A DNA stretch of 64,000 bases from Sutterella sp047777475 (GCA_047777475.1 JBKEET010000007.1:1-64000); one strand, 5' to 3'; numbered from the stretch's first letter, positions 8,513 through 16,925 are shown. Notes: generated from the sequence alone by a model not told the origin. Numbers and translations: made by a program.

Positions 8513-8621
8513 AAAACACGCGGCTGCCGGGTTTGCGGCCGCCGTCCAAGTCTCAAAGCATCTGATCCGAACAAAAGCAAAGCCCGCGCTGCAGTCTCTG
8601 AAGTGCGGGTTTTACGTGTCC

Positions 8622-8648
8622 GGCGAAAGAGGTGAGATTCGAACTCAC
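8622..8648 (-). repeat. Partial copy of the tRNA-Ser 3' end
   Basis: These 27 bases match the T arm and 3' acceptor strand of the tRNA-Ser gene (7445-7471) at 26 of 27 positions, in the same orientation, 1,177 bp away. The match stops at the T-arm base, and no anticodon arm or matching 5' acceptor strand follows, so it is a remnant and not a functional tRNA. Confidence 0.85.
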
Positions 8649-8744
8649 CGGGGTCAGGCGGTTGCTTAGCGTGTGTGTCGGTGCTTTGGTTTTCTCTCGG
8701 TGCGAATACGGCGTGGCTTCCGGGAAGCTGCATGATTTTGCGGA

Positions 8745-8990
8745 TCAATGAAGCAGGGACCCGATTTTCTTCCTTTCTTTTCTCGTAAGCTCTAATTGCC
8801 GCTGAATTTCTTCTTTTTTAGGCCCTTGGGCTGACTCTTCGGCGACTTCAAGAATGGACTCGCTGCACAGCAGCCGGGCCTCCGCCAGCTGCAGCGCTTT
8901 GCGAAGCCTGCGGCGCTCATCGGCATTCATCGGACGATCATCAGGCAGGGCATCGAAGTCGAAGCCAATATCGTTCAAATCCTGTTTCAT
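8745..8990 (-). CDS. Small hypothetical charged protein
   Basis: I choose the ATG at 8990 (MKQDLNDIGFDFDALPDDRP), which follows AGGAAA; the frame is open further upstream. The 81-residue product is very acidic at the N-terminus and has a helical charged middle (RRRLRKALQLAEARLL) and a Lys/Arg/Glu-rich end. There is no signal peptide or membrane segment. I do not recognise it. It lies alone in a gene-poor region, so it is only moderately supported. Confidence 0.45.
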   Translation of the reverse strand: MKQDLNDIGFDFDALPDDRPMNADERRRLRKALQLAEARLLCSESILEVAEESAQGPKKEEIQRQLELTRKERKKIGSLLH

Positions 8991-9831
8991 GTCGGTTTCC
9001 TGCAGTTCCCTGAGTAAGGTGACTTCGGGCTTTAGGATAGCAGGGAATGCATCAATGCAATGCCCAGGCTTGGCCGGAGACAAAAAACGGCGGTTTTAGA
9101 AAAAACGGCTCTCTTGCTATCCGCTTAATGGGATGTTTTGCATTAACCGCTCAAAGGCCTGGGCTCTGACGGTCAGGGGTATCAGCATGGTTTGAACTTC
9201 TGTAAAAGTGTCCAAATTTCCCATACCAGTTCAAGAAAAGCGCTTTGAAAAATCCGCAGCCGCACTGCGCGGCGATGACCGAAGCCTATTACGGCATGAA
9301 GATGAAAATGCTTGCCGAGGAGGGAAAGGCGCCGGCTGAATCTGTTCGACCGTGCTCCGGAAAGGCAGAAGAGCCAAAAGAAATCAGGCTCAAAGAGCAG
9401 ATAAAAAACGAGGCACGTTTCCAAACAAAACGTGCCCAGCGGTTGTGGCGTGGACCTTCGGCATTTCACCTTTCGTAAGCTCAGCTTGCAAAGCAAACCG
9501 AATGGATTCCCAACAGCGACTTGCGTCCGGTTCTTGCCGAATGCATCATGTTCCACTGCTCACAACACGGCGTACTTTAGCAGATTGGTCATGACAAATC
9601 AATGACAAAACCATTTTGCTTTTCAACTGCTTACAATCTTCACGTCTTTTCCCGAAACGCACTGCGGCGTCCTTAGGGCGTCACACATCTATAAGACTTG
9701 GGAATATTCCCGAAGAAAAAAGGCGCCCCGGGCAAAGATAATGCTGAGGCCGGCATGTGCCGTCTCTCTAGACAGACGGGGGAGAGGGCCGCAGCGGCCA
9801 CATTCAAAAACCTTCTCTTGGACCTTCGACA
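8991..9831. other. Gene-poor stretch upstream of dcuC-like gene
   Basis: I see no convincing gene here. A possible 77-codon frame starting with TTG at 9245 lacks a clear ribosome site. The last 200 bp hold a 12-bp palindrome at 9700-9711 and a small inverted repeat (CCGTCTCT near 9758, paired with GACAGACGG), probably control sequence for the carrier gene at 9832. Confidence 0.5.
9700..9711. promoter_or_regulatory. Palindrome GGGAATATTCCC upstream of dcuC-like gene
   Basis: This is a perfect 12-bp palindrome about 120 bp before the transporter start, extended outward by CTT and AAG half-sites with a one-base offset. It is a possible operator; no regulator can be assigned. Confidence 0.35.
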
Positions 9832-11112
9832 ATGTCAGAAACGATCAATATATGGATTGCCGTGATCTGCACGATCGGTGCGATCTACGGCCTGATCAAG
9901 CGCTATGAGACGCGCTTCGTTCTGCTGCTCTCGGGCTTTCTGATGGCCATCCTCTCGCTCAAGCCGATGATTGCCTTCCAGCAGTTCGACAAGTCGATGA
10001 CGCGCGGCTCGCTCATCATCGCCATCTGCTCGGCGATCGGCTTTGCAGCCGTCATCTCGTACACGAAGTGCGACGTGCACCTCGTGCGCCTGCTCACGAA
10101 GCCCCTTCGCAAGATGGGCCTCTTCCTGCTGCCGGCCTGCATGGTGATCACGAGCTTCATCGCCACCGCCATTCCTTCGATGTCCGGCCTGGCGGCTTCC
10201 GTCGCTCCGACGATGATTCCGATTCTGGTCCGCGCGGGCTTCCGCCCGAGCATGGCCGCCGCTTCGATCGGCGCGTGCATGATGCCGGCGTACTTCAACC
10301 CGGGCGTCTCGCACAACCCCTTCATCTCGAAGCTCGCCAACATGAACGTGATGGACTTCATCATGGCGCACGGCACGATGACGCTCGGCCTCGGCATTGC
10401 CGCTGTCGTCCTGATGACCATCGTCTGCGTGATCTACAAGGACTATCGCCCCGAAGGCTTCCCTGACACCGAGTTCGCGAAGAATTATCAGGACAAGGGC
10501 GACGGTGAATTCCACGTCAATGTCTTCTATGCGCTCGCCCCGATCATCCCGGTCGCTCTGCTTGTGATCGTTTCGCTCTGCTTCAAGGGCGTCAAGATGT
10601 CCGTGGCCACCGCCATGCTGATCGGCTCGATGTACGCCCTGATCGTGACGCGCACGGATCCGCAGGAAGCCACGAGGAAGTTCTTTGACGGCATGGGCCG
10701 CGGCTACGGCAAGATCCTCGGCATCATCATTGCCGCCGGCGTCTTCGCTGCCGGCCTGCGTGCCTGCGGCGTGATCGACCTCTTCGTGAATTACCTCACG
10801 CACGCCAACGAAGTCGCCAAGATCGGCGGCAGCGTCGGCCCGTTCCTGCTCGGCTTGCTGACGGGTTCGGGCGACGCGGCGGCCTTCGCCTTCAACGAGG
10901 CGGTGACGCCGTATGCTCCGCAGTTCGGCATGACGATTGACGGCCTCGGCTACCTGGCCATGATGTCTGCCGGCATCGGCCGCATGGCCTCTCCGCTTGC
11001 GGGCGGCATCATTCTCGTCTCGGGCGTCGCCATGGTGAGCCCGGTCGAAGTTGTGAAGCGCACGGCTCCTGCCGCTGTCGTGATGCTGATCGGCCTGTAC
11101 TTCTTCATCTAA
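9832..11112 (+). CDS. dcuC: DcuC-family anaerobic C4-dicarboxylate carrier
   Basis: This 426-residue membrane protein has about 12 hydrophobic segments throughout (for example from FVLLLSGFLMAILSL at residue 26 to VVMLIGLYFFI at the end). The segments MMPAYFNPGVSHNPF and LTGSGDAAAFAFNEAVTPYA resemble the re-entrant/substrate regions of the DcuC family. DcuC proteins exchange or export succinate, fumarate and similar acids during anaerobic growth. It has a long leader region and its own terminator, so it is monocistronic. Substrate range is inferred; related AitC or aspartate/tricarboxylate carriers are possible. Confidence 0.8.
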   Translation: MSETINIWIAVICTIGAIYGLIKRYETRFVLLLSGFLMAILSLKPMIAFQQFDKSMTRGSLIIAICSAIGFAAVISYTKCDVHLVRLLTKPLRKMGLFLLPACMVITSFIATAIPSMSGLAASVAPTMIPILVRAGFRPSMAAASIGACMMPAYFNPGVSHNPFISKLANMNVMDFIMAHGTMTLGLGIAAVVLMTIVCVIYKDYRPEGFPDTEFAKNYQDKGDGEFHVNVFYALAPIIPVALLVIVSLCFKGVKMSVATAMLIGSMYALIVTRTDPQEATRKFFDGMGRGYGKILGIIIAAGVFAAGLRACGVIDLFVNYLTHANEVAKIGGSVGPFLLGLLTGSGDAAAFAFNEAVTPYAPQFGMTIDGLGYLAMMSAGIGRMASPLAGGIILVSGVAMVSPVEVVKRTAPAAVVMLIGLYFFI

Positions 11113-11144
11113 CTAAAAACCGAAGCGGGTTATCCGCTTGATTG

Positions 11145-11181
11145 AAAAGCCGCCCGAGGATTCGTCTTCGGGCGGCTTTTT
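11145..11181 (+). terminator. Rho-independent terminator after dcuC-like gene
   Basis: AAAAGCCGCCCGA and TTCGGGCGGCTTTT pair over about 13 bp with a 9-nt loop and end in a T-run. The flanking A-run makes it able to work on both strands. Confidence 0.85.
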
Positions 11182-11305
11182 ACTGCCTGCGCTTTGGCAA
11201 GAACAGCGACAGGACGGGAAAAACGGACACGGGTGACTGTCGCACAGAGCAGTGCGCGTTCGCATTCGTCAAAAGAAGGAGAAGCGGCGTTAAGGAGAAG
11301 ATGAA

Positions 11306-11324
11306 AATAATAATCGTTCTCATT
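11306..11324. promoter_or_regulatory. Fur-box-like site before exbB
   Basis: AATAATAATCGTTCTCATT matches the 19-bp Fur consensus at about 11 positions and overlaps the presumed promoter (TATCAT at 11332) of the exbB-exbD-tonB operon. Iron-dependent repression of TonB energisers is usual. Confidence 0.5.
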
Positions 11325-11430
11325 TATTGAGGTATCATAGCAGGGCTTTTCTTTAACGCCGGCTGATATCGGCTTCAGACCGGACCGATTGCTCTGAGGC
11401 GCTCTTTGAGCTTCTCAGGGGAGATTCATC

Positions 11431-11859
11431 ATGGAAACGATCAAAGCGCTGGTAGACATCCTCATTTTTTCCGTGCTTGGCTTCATGGGCTTTGCGGCCC
11501 TTTGGATCACGATCGAGCGGGTGCTGTTTCTGCGTCGCGCAAAGCCTCAGCGCTATGCAAGCAGAACCGACTGGGACAAAGCGCTGACCGACAATCTGAC
11601 CGCGCTTTACATCATCTATTCGAACGCTCCTTACGTCGGTCTCCTCGGCACCGTCACCGGCATCATGCTGACGTTTTACGACATGGGCACGTCGGGCAGC
11701 ATTGACGCGGGCGGCATCATGACCGGGCTCTCGCTGGCGCTGAAAGCGACGGCGCTTGGCCTCTGCGTCGCAATTCCGACGCTGATTGCCTACAACGCCC
11801 TCCAGCGCGCGGTGAACGTGAAGTCCGAAAGCTGGGAGCAGAGGGGAGACAGCAAATGA
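11431..11859 (+). CDS. exbB: ExbB-type proton channel of TonB system
   Basis: This short ExbB/TolQ-family protein of 142 residues has a first membrane helix (FSVLGFMGFAALWITI), a cytoplasmic loop, and two more helices. APYVGLLGTVTGIMLTF and GLSLALKATALGLCVAIPTL form the conserved channel signature. With ExbD it uses the proton gradient to energise TonB. GGGGAG lies before the ATG. The stop overlaps exbD by four bases, so translation is coupled. It is shorter than E. coli ExbB (244 aa), as in the compact energisers found with dedicated TonB proteins. Confidence 0.93.
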   Translation: METIKALVDILIFSVLGFMGFAALWITIERVLFLRRAKPQRYASRTDWDKALTDNLTALYIIYSNAPYVGLLGTVTGIMLTFYDMGTSGSIDAGGIMTGLSLALKATALGLCVAIPTLIAYNALQRAVNVKSESWEQRGDSK

Positions 11860-12251
11860 TCGAAATCCCTAAAAAAGAGCCCCTCAACATTGTCCCTTTC
11901 ATCGATGTGATGCTCGTGCTGCTCGCAATGGTGCTCTCGATTTCCACTTTCATAGCAAAGGGCGAAATCGCCGTGACGCTGCCCAAGGCGGAAACGACAG
12001 AAAACCATGCCGCCGAACGCGAGCCGATCGTGCTTCAGGCCGACAGCAGCGGCACGCTTTATGCGGACGGCAGGGCGCAGAGCACTGAAGAGATCGGACG
12101 CTTCATCGCTGCTCTGCCTAAAGACGCTCCCGTGCTGCTTCGCATCGACGCGGGCGCGCGTTTTGAAAATTTCGTGCTGCTCATTGATGAGCTTAAAAAG
12201 AACGGCCATGAAAACTTCTCGATTGCCACCGAGCAGAAATCCGGATCCTGA
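11856..12251 (+). CDS. exbD: ExbD-type subunit of TonB system
   Basis: This 131-residue protein has one N-terminal membrane helix, IVPFIDVMLVLLAMVLSI, which holds the proton-carrying Asp of the PFIDVMLVLL motif. A periplasmic ExbD/TolR domain follows, including LRIDAGARFENFVLLIDELK. It partners ExbB and TonB. It overlaps exbB by 4 bp and tonB by 44 bp, so the three genes are tightly coupled. A possible Fur site lies upstream of the operon. Confidence 0.93.
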   Translation: MIEIPKKEPLNIVPFIDVMLVLLAMVLSISTFIAKGEIAVTLPKAETTENHAAEREPIVLQADSSGTLYADGRAQSTEEIGRFIAALPKDAPVLLRIDAGARFENFVLLIDELKKNGHENFSIATEQKSGS

Positions 12252-13176
12252 TAAAGCGCAGAGGCTCCGCCGCTCGTTTGCCGCCGCGCTGCTCACTTAT
12301 GCCGCCGCTGCCGCTTCCGCCGCTTGGCTTTTCGAGAGCCTGCCGCAGAAAGCCGAGGCCGGGCAAAAAACGCTGGCGATGAGCACTGCGCAGTTTGCAG
12401 CGCCGCCGGCCGCGGGTGCGGCAGGTGGGCAAAAGAATGAAGAGAAAGCTCAGGGAGAACCTCCTCAGCCGCAGGCGACGCCCCAACCCGCTGCAGAACC
12501 CGAGCCTGAGACTGCAGCGCAGCTAGAAGCGGAACCCGAACCCTTGCAGCAATCCGATAACGAACCAGCTCCGAAAGCCGAGCCGGAACCGAAGCCCGAG
12601 GTGAAACCCGAGCCCAAGCCTGCGCCGGCGGTCGAACCGAAAAAGCTGGAAAAGCACACGGAAAAGCCGAAAACAGCGCACCGGAAAGCGCATCCCAAGC
12701 CGAAGGCTCAGAAACAGAAAAACGAGGCTCGTACCGAAGCGAGAGCGCCGCGGCAGACTGAAACCGCAGCGCCGCAGAGCGCCTCCGGCGCATCTGCCGC
12801 AATGGAGGGCGGAGAGCCGGGAGCGCTTCCCGGGGCGCCCGGCGCCGCATCACCGGCAGCGTCCGCATCGCAAGCAGAAACGCTCGTTTACGGCGAGTCG
12901 AATGACGCATTTTTGGAAGCCGTGCTCGTGGCGGTGCGCTCGTCACTGCACTATCCGCGCCGCGCCCGTGCGCACGGCTGGGAAGGCGAAGCGCTCACCG
13001 AGTTTTCGGTGGCGGCCGACGGCACGCTGACTGATTTCCGCATCGTTCGCTCTTCCGGGAGGACGCTTCTGGACAAAGCGGCCGAAAAAGCGATCGTGAA
13101 GGCGCAGCACCGCTGGGGACAGCCTTCGCGAAGCGTCCGCATCAGGCTTCCGGTGCGCTTCTCGCTCAGCAGCTGA
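12208..13176 (+). CDS. tonB: TonB energy transducer
   Basis: Using the ATG at 12208 gives 322 residues. An N-terminal membrane anchor (LLTYAAAAASAAWLF) is followed by a long linker rich in Pro, Glu and Lys (about residues 80-190) that spans the periplasm. The C-terminal TonB domain (YPRRARAHGWEGEALTEFSV through LPVRFSLSS) contacts outer-membrane receptors. The start is inside exbD and has only a weak ribosome site, which fits translational coupling. No TonB-dependent receptor is in the window. Confidence 0.92.
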   Translation: MKTSRLPPSRNPDPDKAQRLRRSFAAALLTYAAAAASAAWLFESLPQKAEAGQKTLAMSTAQFAAPPAAGAAGGQKNEEKAQGEPPQPQATPQPAAEPEPETAAQLEAEPEPLQQSDNEPAPKAEPEPKPEVKPEPKPAPAVEPKKLEKHTEKPKTAHRKAHPKPKAQKQKNEARTEARAPRQTETAAPQSASGASAAMEGGEPGALPGAPGAASPAASASQAETLVYGESNDAFLEAVLVAVRSSLHYPRRARAHGWEGEALTEFSVAADGTLTDFRIVRSSGRTLLDKAAEKAIVKAQHRWGQPSRSVRIRLPVRFSLSS

Positions 13177-13197
13177 AATCTTCGAAATAAAACTGCC

Positions 13198-13238
13198 GCG
13201 CCCGACCAGCCGAATTATCGTCTGTCGGGCGCGTTTTT
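13198..13238 (+). terminator. Rho-independent terminator after tonB
   Basis: GCGCCCGAC and GTCGGGCGC form a 9-bp stem with a 17-nt loop, followed by TTTTT. Confidence 0.8.
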
Positions 13239-13346
13239 CTTTATGTCTTCAGCGTTCTTTCCCGTACTGAGCATGAAGCGCAGATCTGACTGCCTTGCGT
13301 TTTGAATAAACGGTTTCCAATGCACGGAAATTGATAAAGCTGCATC

Positions 13347-13384
13347 GAAAAAAGACCCGGCCGCTGCGAACAGCGTGCCGGGTC
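13347..13384 (-). terminator. Rho-independent terminator of the feo operon
   Basis: On the minus strand GACCCGGC pairs with GCCGGGTC and is followed by six T. It lies just beyond feoC. Confidence 0.8.
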
Positions 13385-13406
13385 GATTGTCAGAAACAAA
13401 GCCGAA

Positions 13407-13664
13407 TCAGGCCAGCCGCCAAAAGCGCTTTTTTTCCGTGTGCGAGCTGCCGCAGCCGCAGCTGCCGGAGCACCCGCAGCTGATTCCGCCTTCGGTTCTT
13501 TCGAGGAGCGAGAGCCGGCCTTTGGCTTCAAGCCGCTCACACATCATTGCGATGACGGCAGGCGTGGTGCGGAACTGCCTTGCGAGTTCGGTTTCGGAAA
13601 CCGTGCCGTGCTCGGCGAGGAAAGCCCTGAGAGCGGCACTCGAGAGCGTCAGTGTTTCAGCCAT
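13407..13664 (-). CDS. feoC: FeoC-like small winged-helix regulator with Cys cluster
   Basis: The 85-residue protein has a helix-turn-helix (VSETELARQFRTTPAVIAMM), a wing (LEAKGRLSLLE), and then a dense cysteine patch CGCSGSCGCGSS near residues 63-74. FeoC proteins bind an oxygen-sensitive [4Fe-4S] cluster through such cysteines and modulate FeoB. It is last in the feo operon, after a hairpin that may lower its expression relative to feoB. There are four cysteines. Confidence 0.85.
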   Translation of the reverse strand: MAETLTLSSAALRAFLAEHGTVSETELARQFRTTPAVIAMMCERLEAKGRLSLLERTEGGISCGCSGSCGCGSSHTEKKRFWRLA

Positions 13665-13691
13665 AGCATTTACCTTTTCTTTGAATTCCGG

Positions 13692-13731
13692 GAAAAAGGC
13701 CGCGCTTCCTTTTACTTCAGGAAGCGCGGCC
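13692..13731 (-). terminator. Hairpin between feoB and feoC
   Basis: GGCCGCGCTTCC pairs perfectly with GGAAGCGCGGCC (12 bp). On the minus strand it is followed by TTTTT, so it is a good terminator or attenuator placed between feoB and feoC. Confidence 0.75.
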
Positions 13732-13754
13732 GTTTGTGTCAGCTGTTTAAGCCA

Positions 13755-16106
13755 TCAGGAGCGCACGGCGATCGGGATCACCTTGCGGCCCTTGCCGCGG
13801 TTGCGGCGGGCAAACGAGTGCATCCAGGCGAGCATGAAGGCGAGGATGCCGAAGCACAGCGCAAAGCAGATCAGCGAGTAAACCGGATCCTGCGAGAACG
13901 TGCCGATGCGGTAGACGATGGTCGCCGAGCAATATCCAAGCGACGTCGTCCATGCGCCGAGGAAGATCGTCCAGGCTGTGCCCGCTTCACGCCAGACAGT
14001 GGCGATCGCGGCGGCGCAGGGCATGTAGAGCAGAACCATCAGCAGGTAGCAGAACGCGGCGAACTGCGAGCCGAAAAGCTTCTGCATGACGCTCACAGTG
14101 GTGACGGTCACTTCCTGCTCTTCGGCGGCAGCGGCCGTGTCGCTCAGGTCGCCCACCTTGATGCCGAGCGGGTCGAGTAGCGCGCTACTGAGATCGGCAA
14201 GGTTGCTGCCGGTGGTCGAAATGGCATCTTTGAGCGTAGCCGTGAACGAGAAGCCTTCGCTTTCTTCAGGCTCTGCACCCGCGGCGGCTTCGGGATTTTC
14301 GCCGTTCGCCATGGCGTCATAGAGCGAGTTGAGCGTGCCGACGACGGATTCCTTCGCGAGAATGCCCGTGAAGATGCCGACGGCGGCTGGCCAGTTTTCT
14401 TCGCTGATGCCCATCGGCTTGAAGGCAGGGACGATCGTCTGGCCGATGTGAGAGAGAACGGATTCTTCCGAGTCTTCGTGACCGAACGTGCCGTCCGTGC
14501 CGAGCGAGTTGAGGAAGGCGATACCGGCAACCACGACGACGATGATGCGCGCGGAGCGGATAAGGAAGCCCTTGAGACGATCCCAGGTGCGCGACATGAT
14601 GCCGCGCAGGGTCGGGATATGGTAGGGCGGAATCTCCATCACGAAGGCGGAGGTTTCGCCGGGGAGCGCCAGGCGCTTCACGAGGAAGCCCGTGATCACG
14701 GCGGCGACGATGCCGATCAGGTACAGGCCGAAAACGAGGTTCTGGCCGTTGGTCGGGAAAAACGCCGTTGCAAAGAGCACATAGACCGGCAGGCGCGCGC
14801 CGCAGCTCATGAAGGGCGCCATCATGATCGTGATGATGCGGTCGCTCGCGCGGTCCATCGTGCGCGTGGCCATGATCGCCGGCACGTTGCAGCCGAAGCC
14901 GACGATGAGCGGCACGAACGCCTTGCCGGGCAGGCCGATTGCACGCATCAGGCGGTCCATCACGAACGCCGCACGGGCCATGTAGCCGGAATCTTCAAGA
15001 ATGGCGAGGAAGAAGAAGAGGAAGAAGATGACCGGGATGAAGGTCGAAACCGTCTGAATGCCGCCGCCGATGCCGTCAGCGAGCACGACCTTCAGCCATT
15101 CGGGCGCACCGATCGACTCGAGCAGTCCGCCAAAGCCGTCGACCATCACGCCTCCCACGAGGATATCGAAGAAGTCGATGAAGGCGGCGCCGAGATTCTG
15201 CGTGAAGAGGAAAGTGATGTACATCACGAAGAGGAAGATCGGCAGACCGAGCCAGCGGTTGAGCACGACGCGGTCGATGCGGTCTGTGAGCGTGCGGTTT
15301 GCTTCGCCGCGGCGGCGGATGGCCGCTTCGGCGATGTCCGATACGAAACGATACCGAGCATCGGCGATCGCGATGTCCGTTTCGCCGTCAAGCGCCTCAT
15401 CGAGCGGATCGATGATGCGCGCGAGGCGGGCGAGGGCCCCTTCGGGAAGTTTCTTTTCGATGTCGGGCGACTTTTCGAGCACTTGGAGCGCAAACCAGTT
15501 CGGACGCGCAACACCCATCGAAGCGAGATCCTGTTCGACGGCTTTTGCTGCGGCGGTGATCTTTTCGTCGAATTCGACCTGCATCGGCGGGAGCTGCGGG
15601 TTCTTCAGAAACTCGTGAACCGCATTTTTAACGGGTTCGACGGCGCTGCCCTTGGTCGCGACGATGCCGACCACGGGACAACCGAGCTTCTTCTGGAGCG
15701 CATTGAGATCGATCTCGATGCCGTGCTGGCGCGCGACGTCAAGCATGTTGACGACGACCAGAATCGGTACGCGCATTTCGATGAGCTGAGCGGTCAGATA
15801 GAGGTTGCGCTCGAGGTTCGATGCGTCGAGGATGTTGATGATGACCTTCGCTTCGTCGGTGAGGATATAGTCGCGTGCCACGCGCTCGTCCTCGCCCGCA
15901 GTCGAAGCGGGCGTGATCGAATAAATGCCGGGCAGATCGACGATTTCGATCTCGTCGTCTTTCCATGAGTAAAAGCCGGTTTTCTTTTCGACCGTGACGC
16001 CGGGCCAGTTGCCGACGTCCTGGTGCGAGCCGGTCAGAGCGTTGAAAAGCGTCGTCTTGCCGCAGTTCGGGTTGCCGACGATGCCGATGATGGTTTTCTT
16101 AATCAT
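13755..16106 (-). CDS. feoB: Ferrous iron transporter FeoB
   Basis: The start at 16106 (MIKKTIIGIVGNPNCGKTTL) gives 783 residues. The N-terminal G domain has G1 GNPNCGKTT, G3 DLPGIYS and G4 NMLD, then a helical domain. The membrane part carries the two Gate motifs, including the MARAAFVMDRLMRAIGLPGK region and PCAAAIATVWREAG. It takes Fe(II) across the inner membrane, which suits anaerobic gut growth. An open frame extends 17 codons upstream but lacks family similarity. It is 37 bp from feoA. There is an acidic insert (GAEPEESEG) near residue 615. Confidence 0.96.
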   Translation of the reverse strand: MIKKTIIGIVGNPNCGKTTLFNALTGSHQDVGNWPGVTVEKKTGFYSWKDDEIEIVDLPGIYSITPASTAGEDERVARDYILTDEAKVIINILDASNLERNLYLTAQLIEMRVPILVVVNMLDVARQHGIEIDLNALQKKLGCPVVGIVATKGSAVEPVKNAVHEFLKNPQLPPMQVEFDEKITAAAKAVEQDLASMGVARPNWFALQVLEKSPDIEKKLPEGALARLARIIDPLDEALDGETDIAIADARYRFVSDIAEAAIRRRGEANRTLTDRIDRVVLNRWLGLPIFLFVMYITFLFTQNLGAAFIDFFDILVGGVMVDGFGGLLESIGAPEWLKVVLADGIGGGIQTVSTFIPVIFFLFFFLAILEDSGYMARAAFVMDRLMRAIGLPGKAFVPLIVGFGCNVPAIMATRTMDRASDRIITIMMAPFMSCGARLPVYVLFATAFFPTNGQNLVFGLYLIGIVAAVITGFLVKRLALPGETSAFVMEIPPYHIPTLRGIMSRTWDRLKGFLIRSARIIVVVVAGIAFLNSLGTDGTFGHEDSEESVLSHIGQTIVPAFKPMGISEENWPAAVGIFTGILAKESVVGTLNSLYDAMANGENPEAAAGAEPEESEGFSFTATLKDAISTTGSNLADLSSALLDPLGIKVGDLSDTAAAAEEQEVTVTTVSVMQKLFGSQFAAFCYLLMVLLYMPCAAAIATVWREAGTAWTIFLGAWTTSLGYCSATIVYRIGTFSQDPVYSLICFALCFGILAFMLAWMHSFARRNRGKGRKVIPIAVRS

Positions 16107-16143
16107 TTTTTGAGTCTCGGTGGATGAGGCGAAAGAGGGTATT

Positions 16144-16371
16144 TCAGGCGGCCGCAACCTCGAGGCTCGCGGCCTCGTCTTTGCGCAGCGTGATCATGCT
16201 GCCGCGCACGCGGATTTCGACCGGATCGCCGAGCGGGGCGACGCGGACAACTTCAAAGACGGCGCCCGGCGTGGCGCCGAGCATGAGCAGGCGCCGGCGG
16301 TACTCCGGGTGCTCCTTGCCGTACGAAACGATGCGCCCGCGGCTTCCGGGCTGCATATCTTTCAGAAGCAT
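16144..16371 (-). CDS. feoA: FeoA, SH3-like partner of FeoB
   Basis: The ATG at 16371, 10 nt after AGAGAGG, gives a 75-residue FeoA: LLKDMQPGSRGRIVSYG, YRRRLLMLGATPGAVFEVVR, then GDPVEIRVRGSMITLRKDEA. This is the standard small beta-barrel that helps FeoB. It is the second of two adjacent FeoA-type genes and is directly upstream of feoB. Confidence 0.9.
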   Translation of the reverse strand: MLLKDMQPGSRGRIVSYGKEHPEYRRRLLMLGATPGAVFEVVRVAPLGDPVEIRVRGSMITLRKDEAASLEVAAA

Positions 16372-16395
16372 GGTTAACAAACCTCTCTAAAAAGC

Positions 16396-16641
16396 TCAGT
16401 AAATAAAAATCTTTCTTGCAGTGCCGGCGTTCATGCCGATGCGGCCGTCGCCGACGCCGACGAGGAGCCCGTCCTGCGCGCTGCCGGTGCGCAGAACCTT
16501 GACGTCGCTCCCGCGGTGCAGGCCGAGATCGCGGAGGCGGTTTTCTTCTTCGGCGGGCAGCTTGGTGAGCGCGACGATGCCGCTTTCTCCGCTGCTGAGC
16601 TCCGACAGACGGCGCAGCGTGCGTGCATGACTCTGAGTCAT
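16396..16641 (-). CDS. Second FeoA-domain protein
   Basis: The start at 16641 (MTQSHARTLRRLSELSSGES) follows GGGAG and gives 81 residues. The FeoA fold is visible in LPAEEENRLRDLGLHRGSDV and GDGRIGMNAGTARKIFI. It is the first gene of the feo operon, 24 bp before the second FeoA. Many gut bacteria carry two FeoA genes with one FeoB; the division of labour is not known to me. Confidence 0.85.
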   Translation of the reverse strand: MTQSHARTLRRLSELSSGESGIVALTKLPAEEENRLRDLGLHRGSDVKVLRTGSAQDGLLVGVGDGRIGMNAGTARKIFIY

Positions 16642-16686
16642 AGATTTCTCCCATCGGCCCATGAAGGCCTAAACGATTGCCCGATT

Positions 16687-16708
16687 CTAAATGATAATTA
16701 TTATCATT
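16687..16708. promoter_or_regulatory. Fur box upstream of feo operon, site 1
   Basis: It contains the perfect 19-bp palindrome AATGATAATTATTATCATT (16690-16708) and matches the classical Fur consensus at about 15 of 19 positions. It sits 46 bp before the first feo start codon. Confidence 0.85.
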
Positions 16709-16717
16709 GCAAGAAAT

Positions 16718-16736
16718 ACAAATGAGAATTGTTATC
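16718..16736. promoter_or_regulatory. Fur-like box, site 2
   Basis: ACAAATGAGAATTGTTATC matches the Fur consensus at about 13 of 19 positions, 10 bp beyond site 1. This spacing would allow stacked Fur dimers. Confidence 0.6.
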
Positions 16737-16778
16737 CTCTAAGATCGTTCATAAAAGGAGGTGCGAAAATTATTGATT

Positions 16779-16791
16779 GAGAATAATTCTC
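16779..16791. promoter_or_regulatory. Fur-like palindrome, site 3
   Basis: GAGAATAATTCTC is a perfect palindrome with Fur-like half-sites, about 140 bp before the feo start. It may extend the Fur-bound region. Confidence 0.45.
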
Positions 16792-16825
16792 GTATAGAGA
16801 AGAGGAGAGAAGGAAGAGTAACGGC

Positions 16826-16864
16826 AAAAAAAATCGCCGGACGGCCTGACACGGCCGTTCGGCG
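16826..16864 (-). terminator. Rho-independent terminator of aldehyde dehydrogenase gene
   Basis: On the minus strand CGCCGAACGGCC and GGCCGTCCGGCG form a long stem with one mismatch, followed by eight T. A second GC-rich hairpin (CCCGGCGG/CCGCCGGG) lies between it and the stop codon. Confidence 0.85.
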
Positions 16865-16925
16865 AAAGGGAATCCCGGCGGGGCGTCAGCCGCCGCCGGG
16901 AAGGTGAGTCAGTTAAAGAGGCGGA

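Noticed and set aside
7444..8648. Integrative element bounded by att sites around nadE
   Set aside because: The tRNA copy is on the 5' side of the tRNA gene, and the enclosed DNA holds only a housekeeping gene and no integrase.
9245..9478. Possible 77-codon gene starting with TTG (MKNPQPHCAAMTEAYYGMKM)
   Set aside because: No clear ribosome site, a weak start codon, no similarity I recognise, and it ends in sequence that looks random. Left as unlikely.
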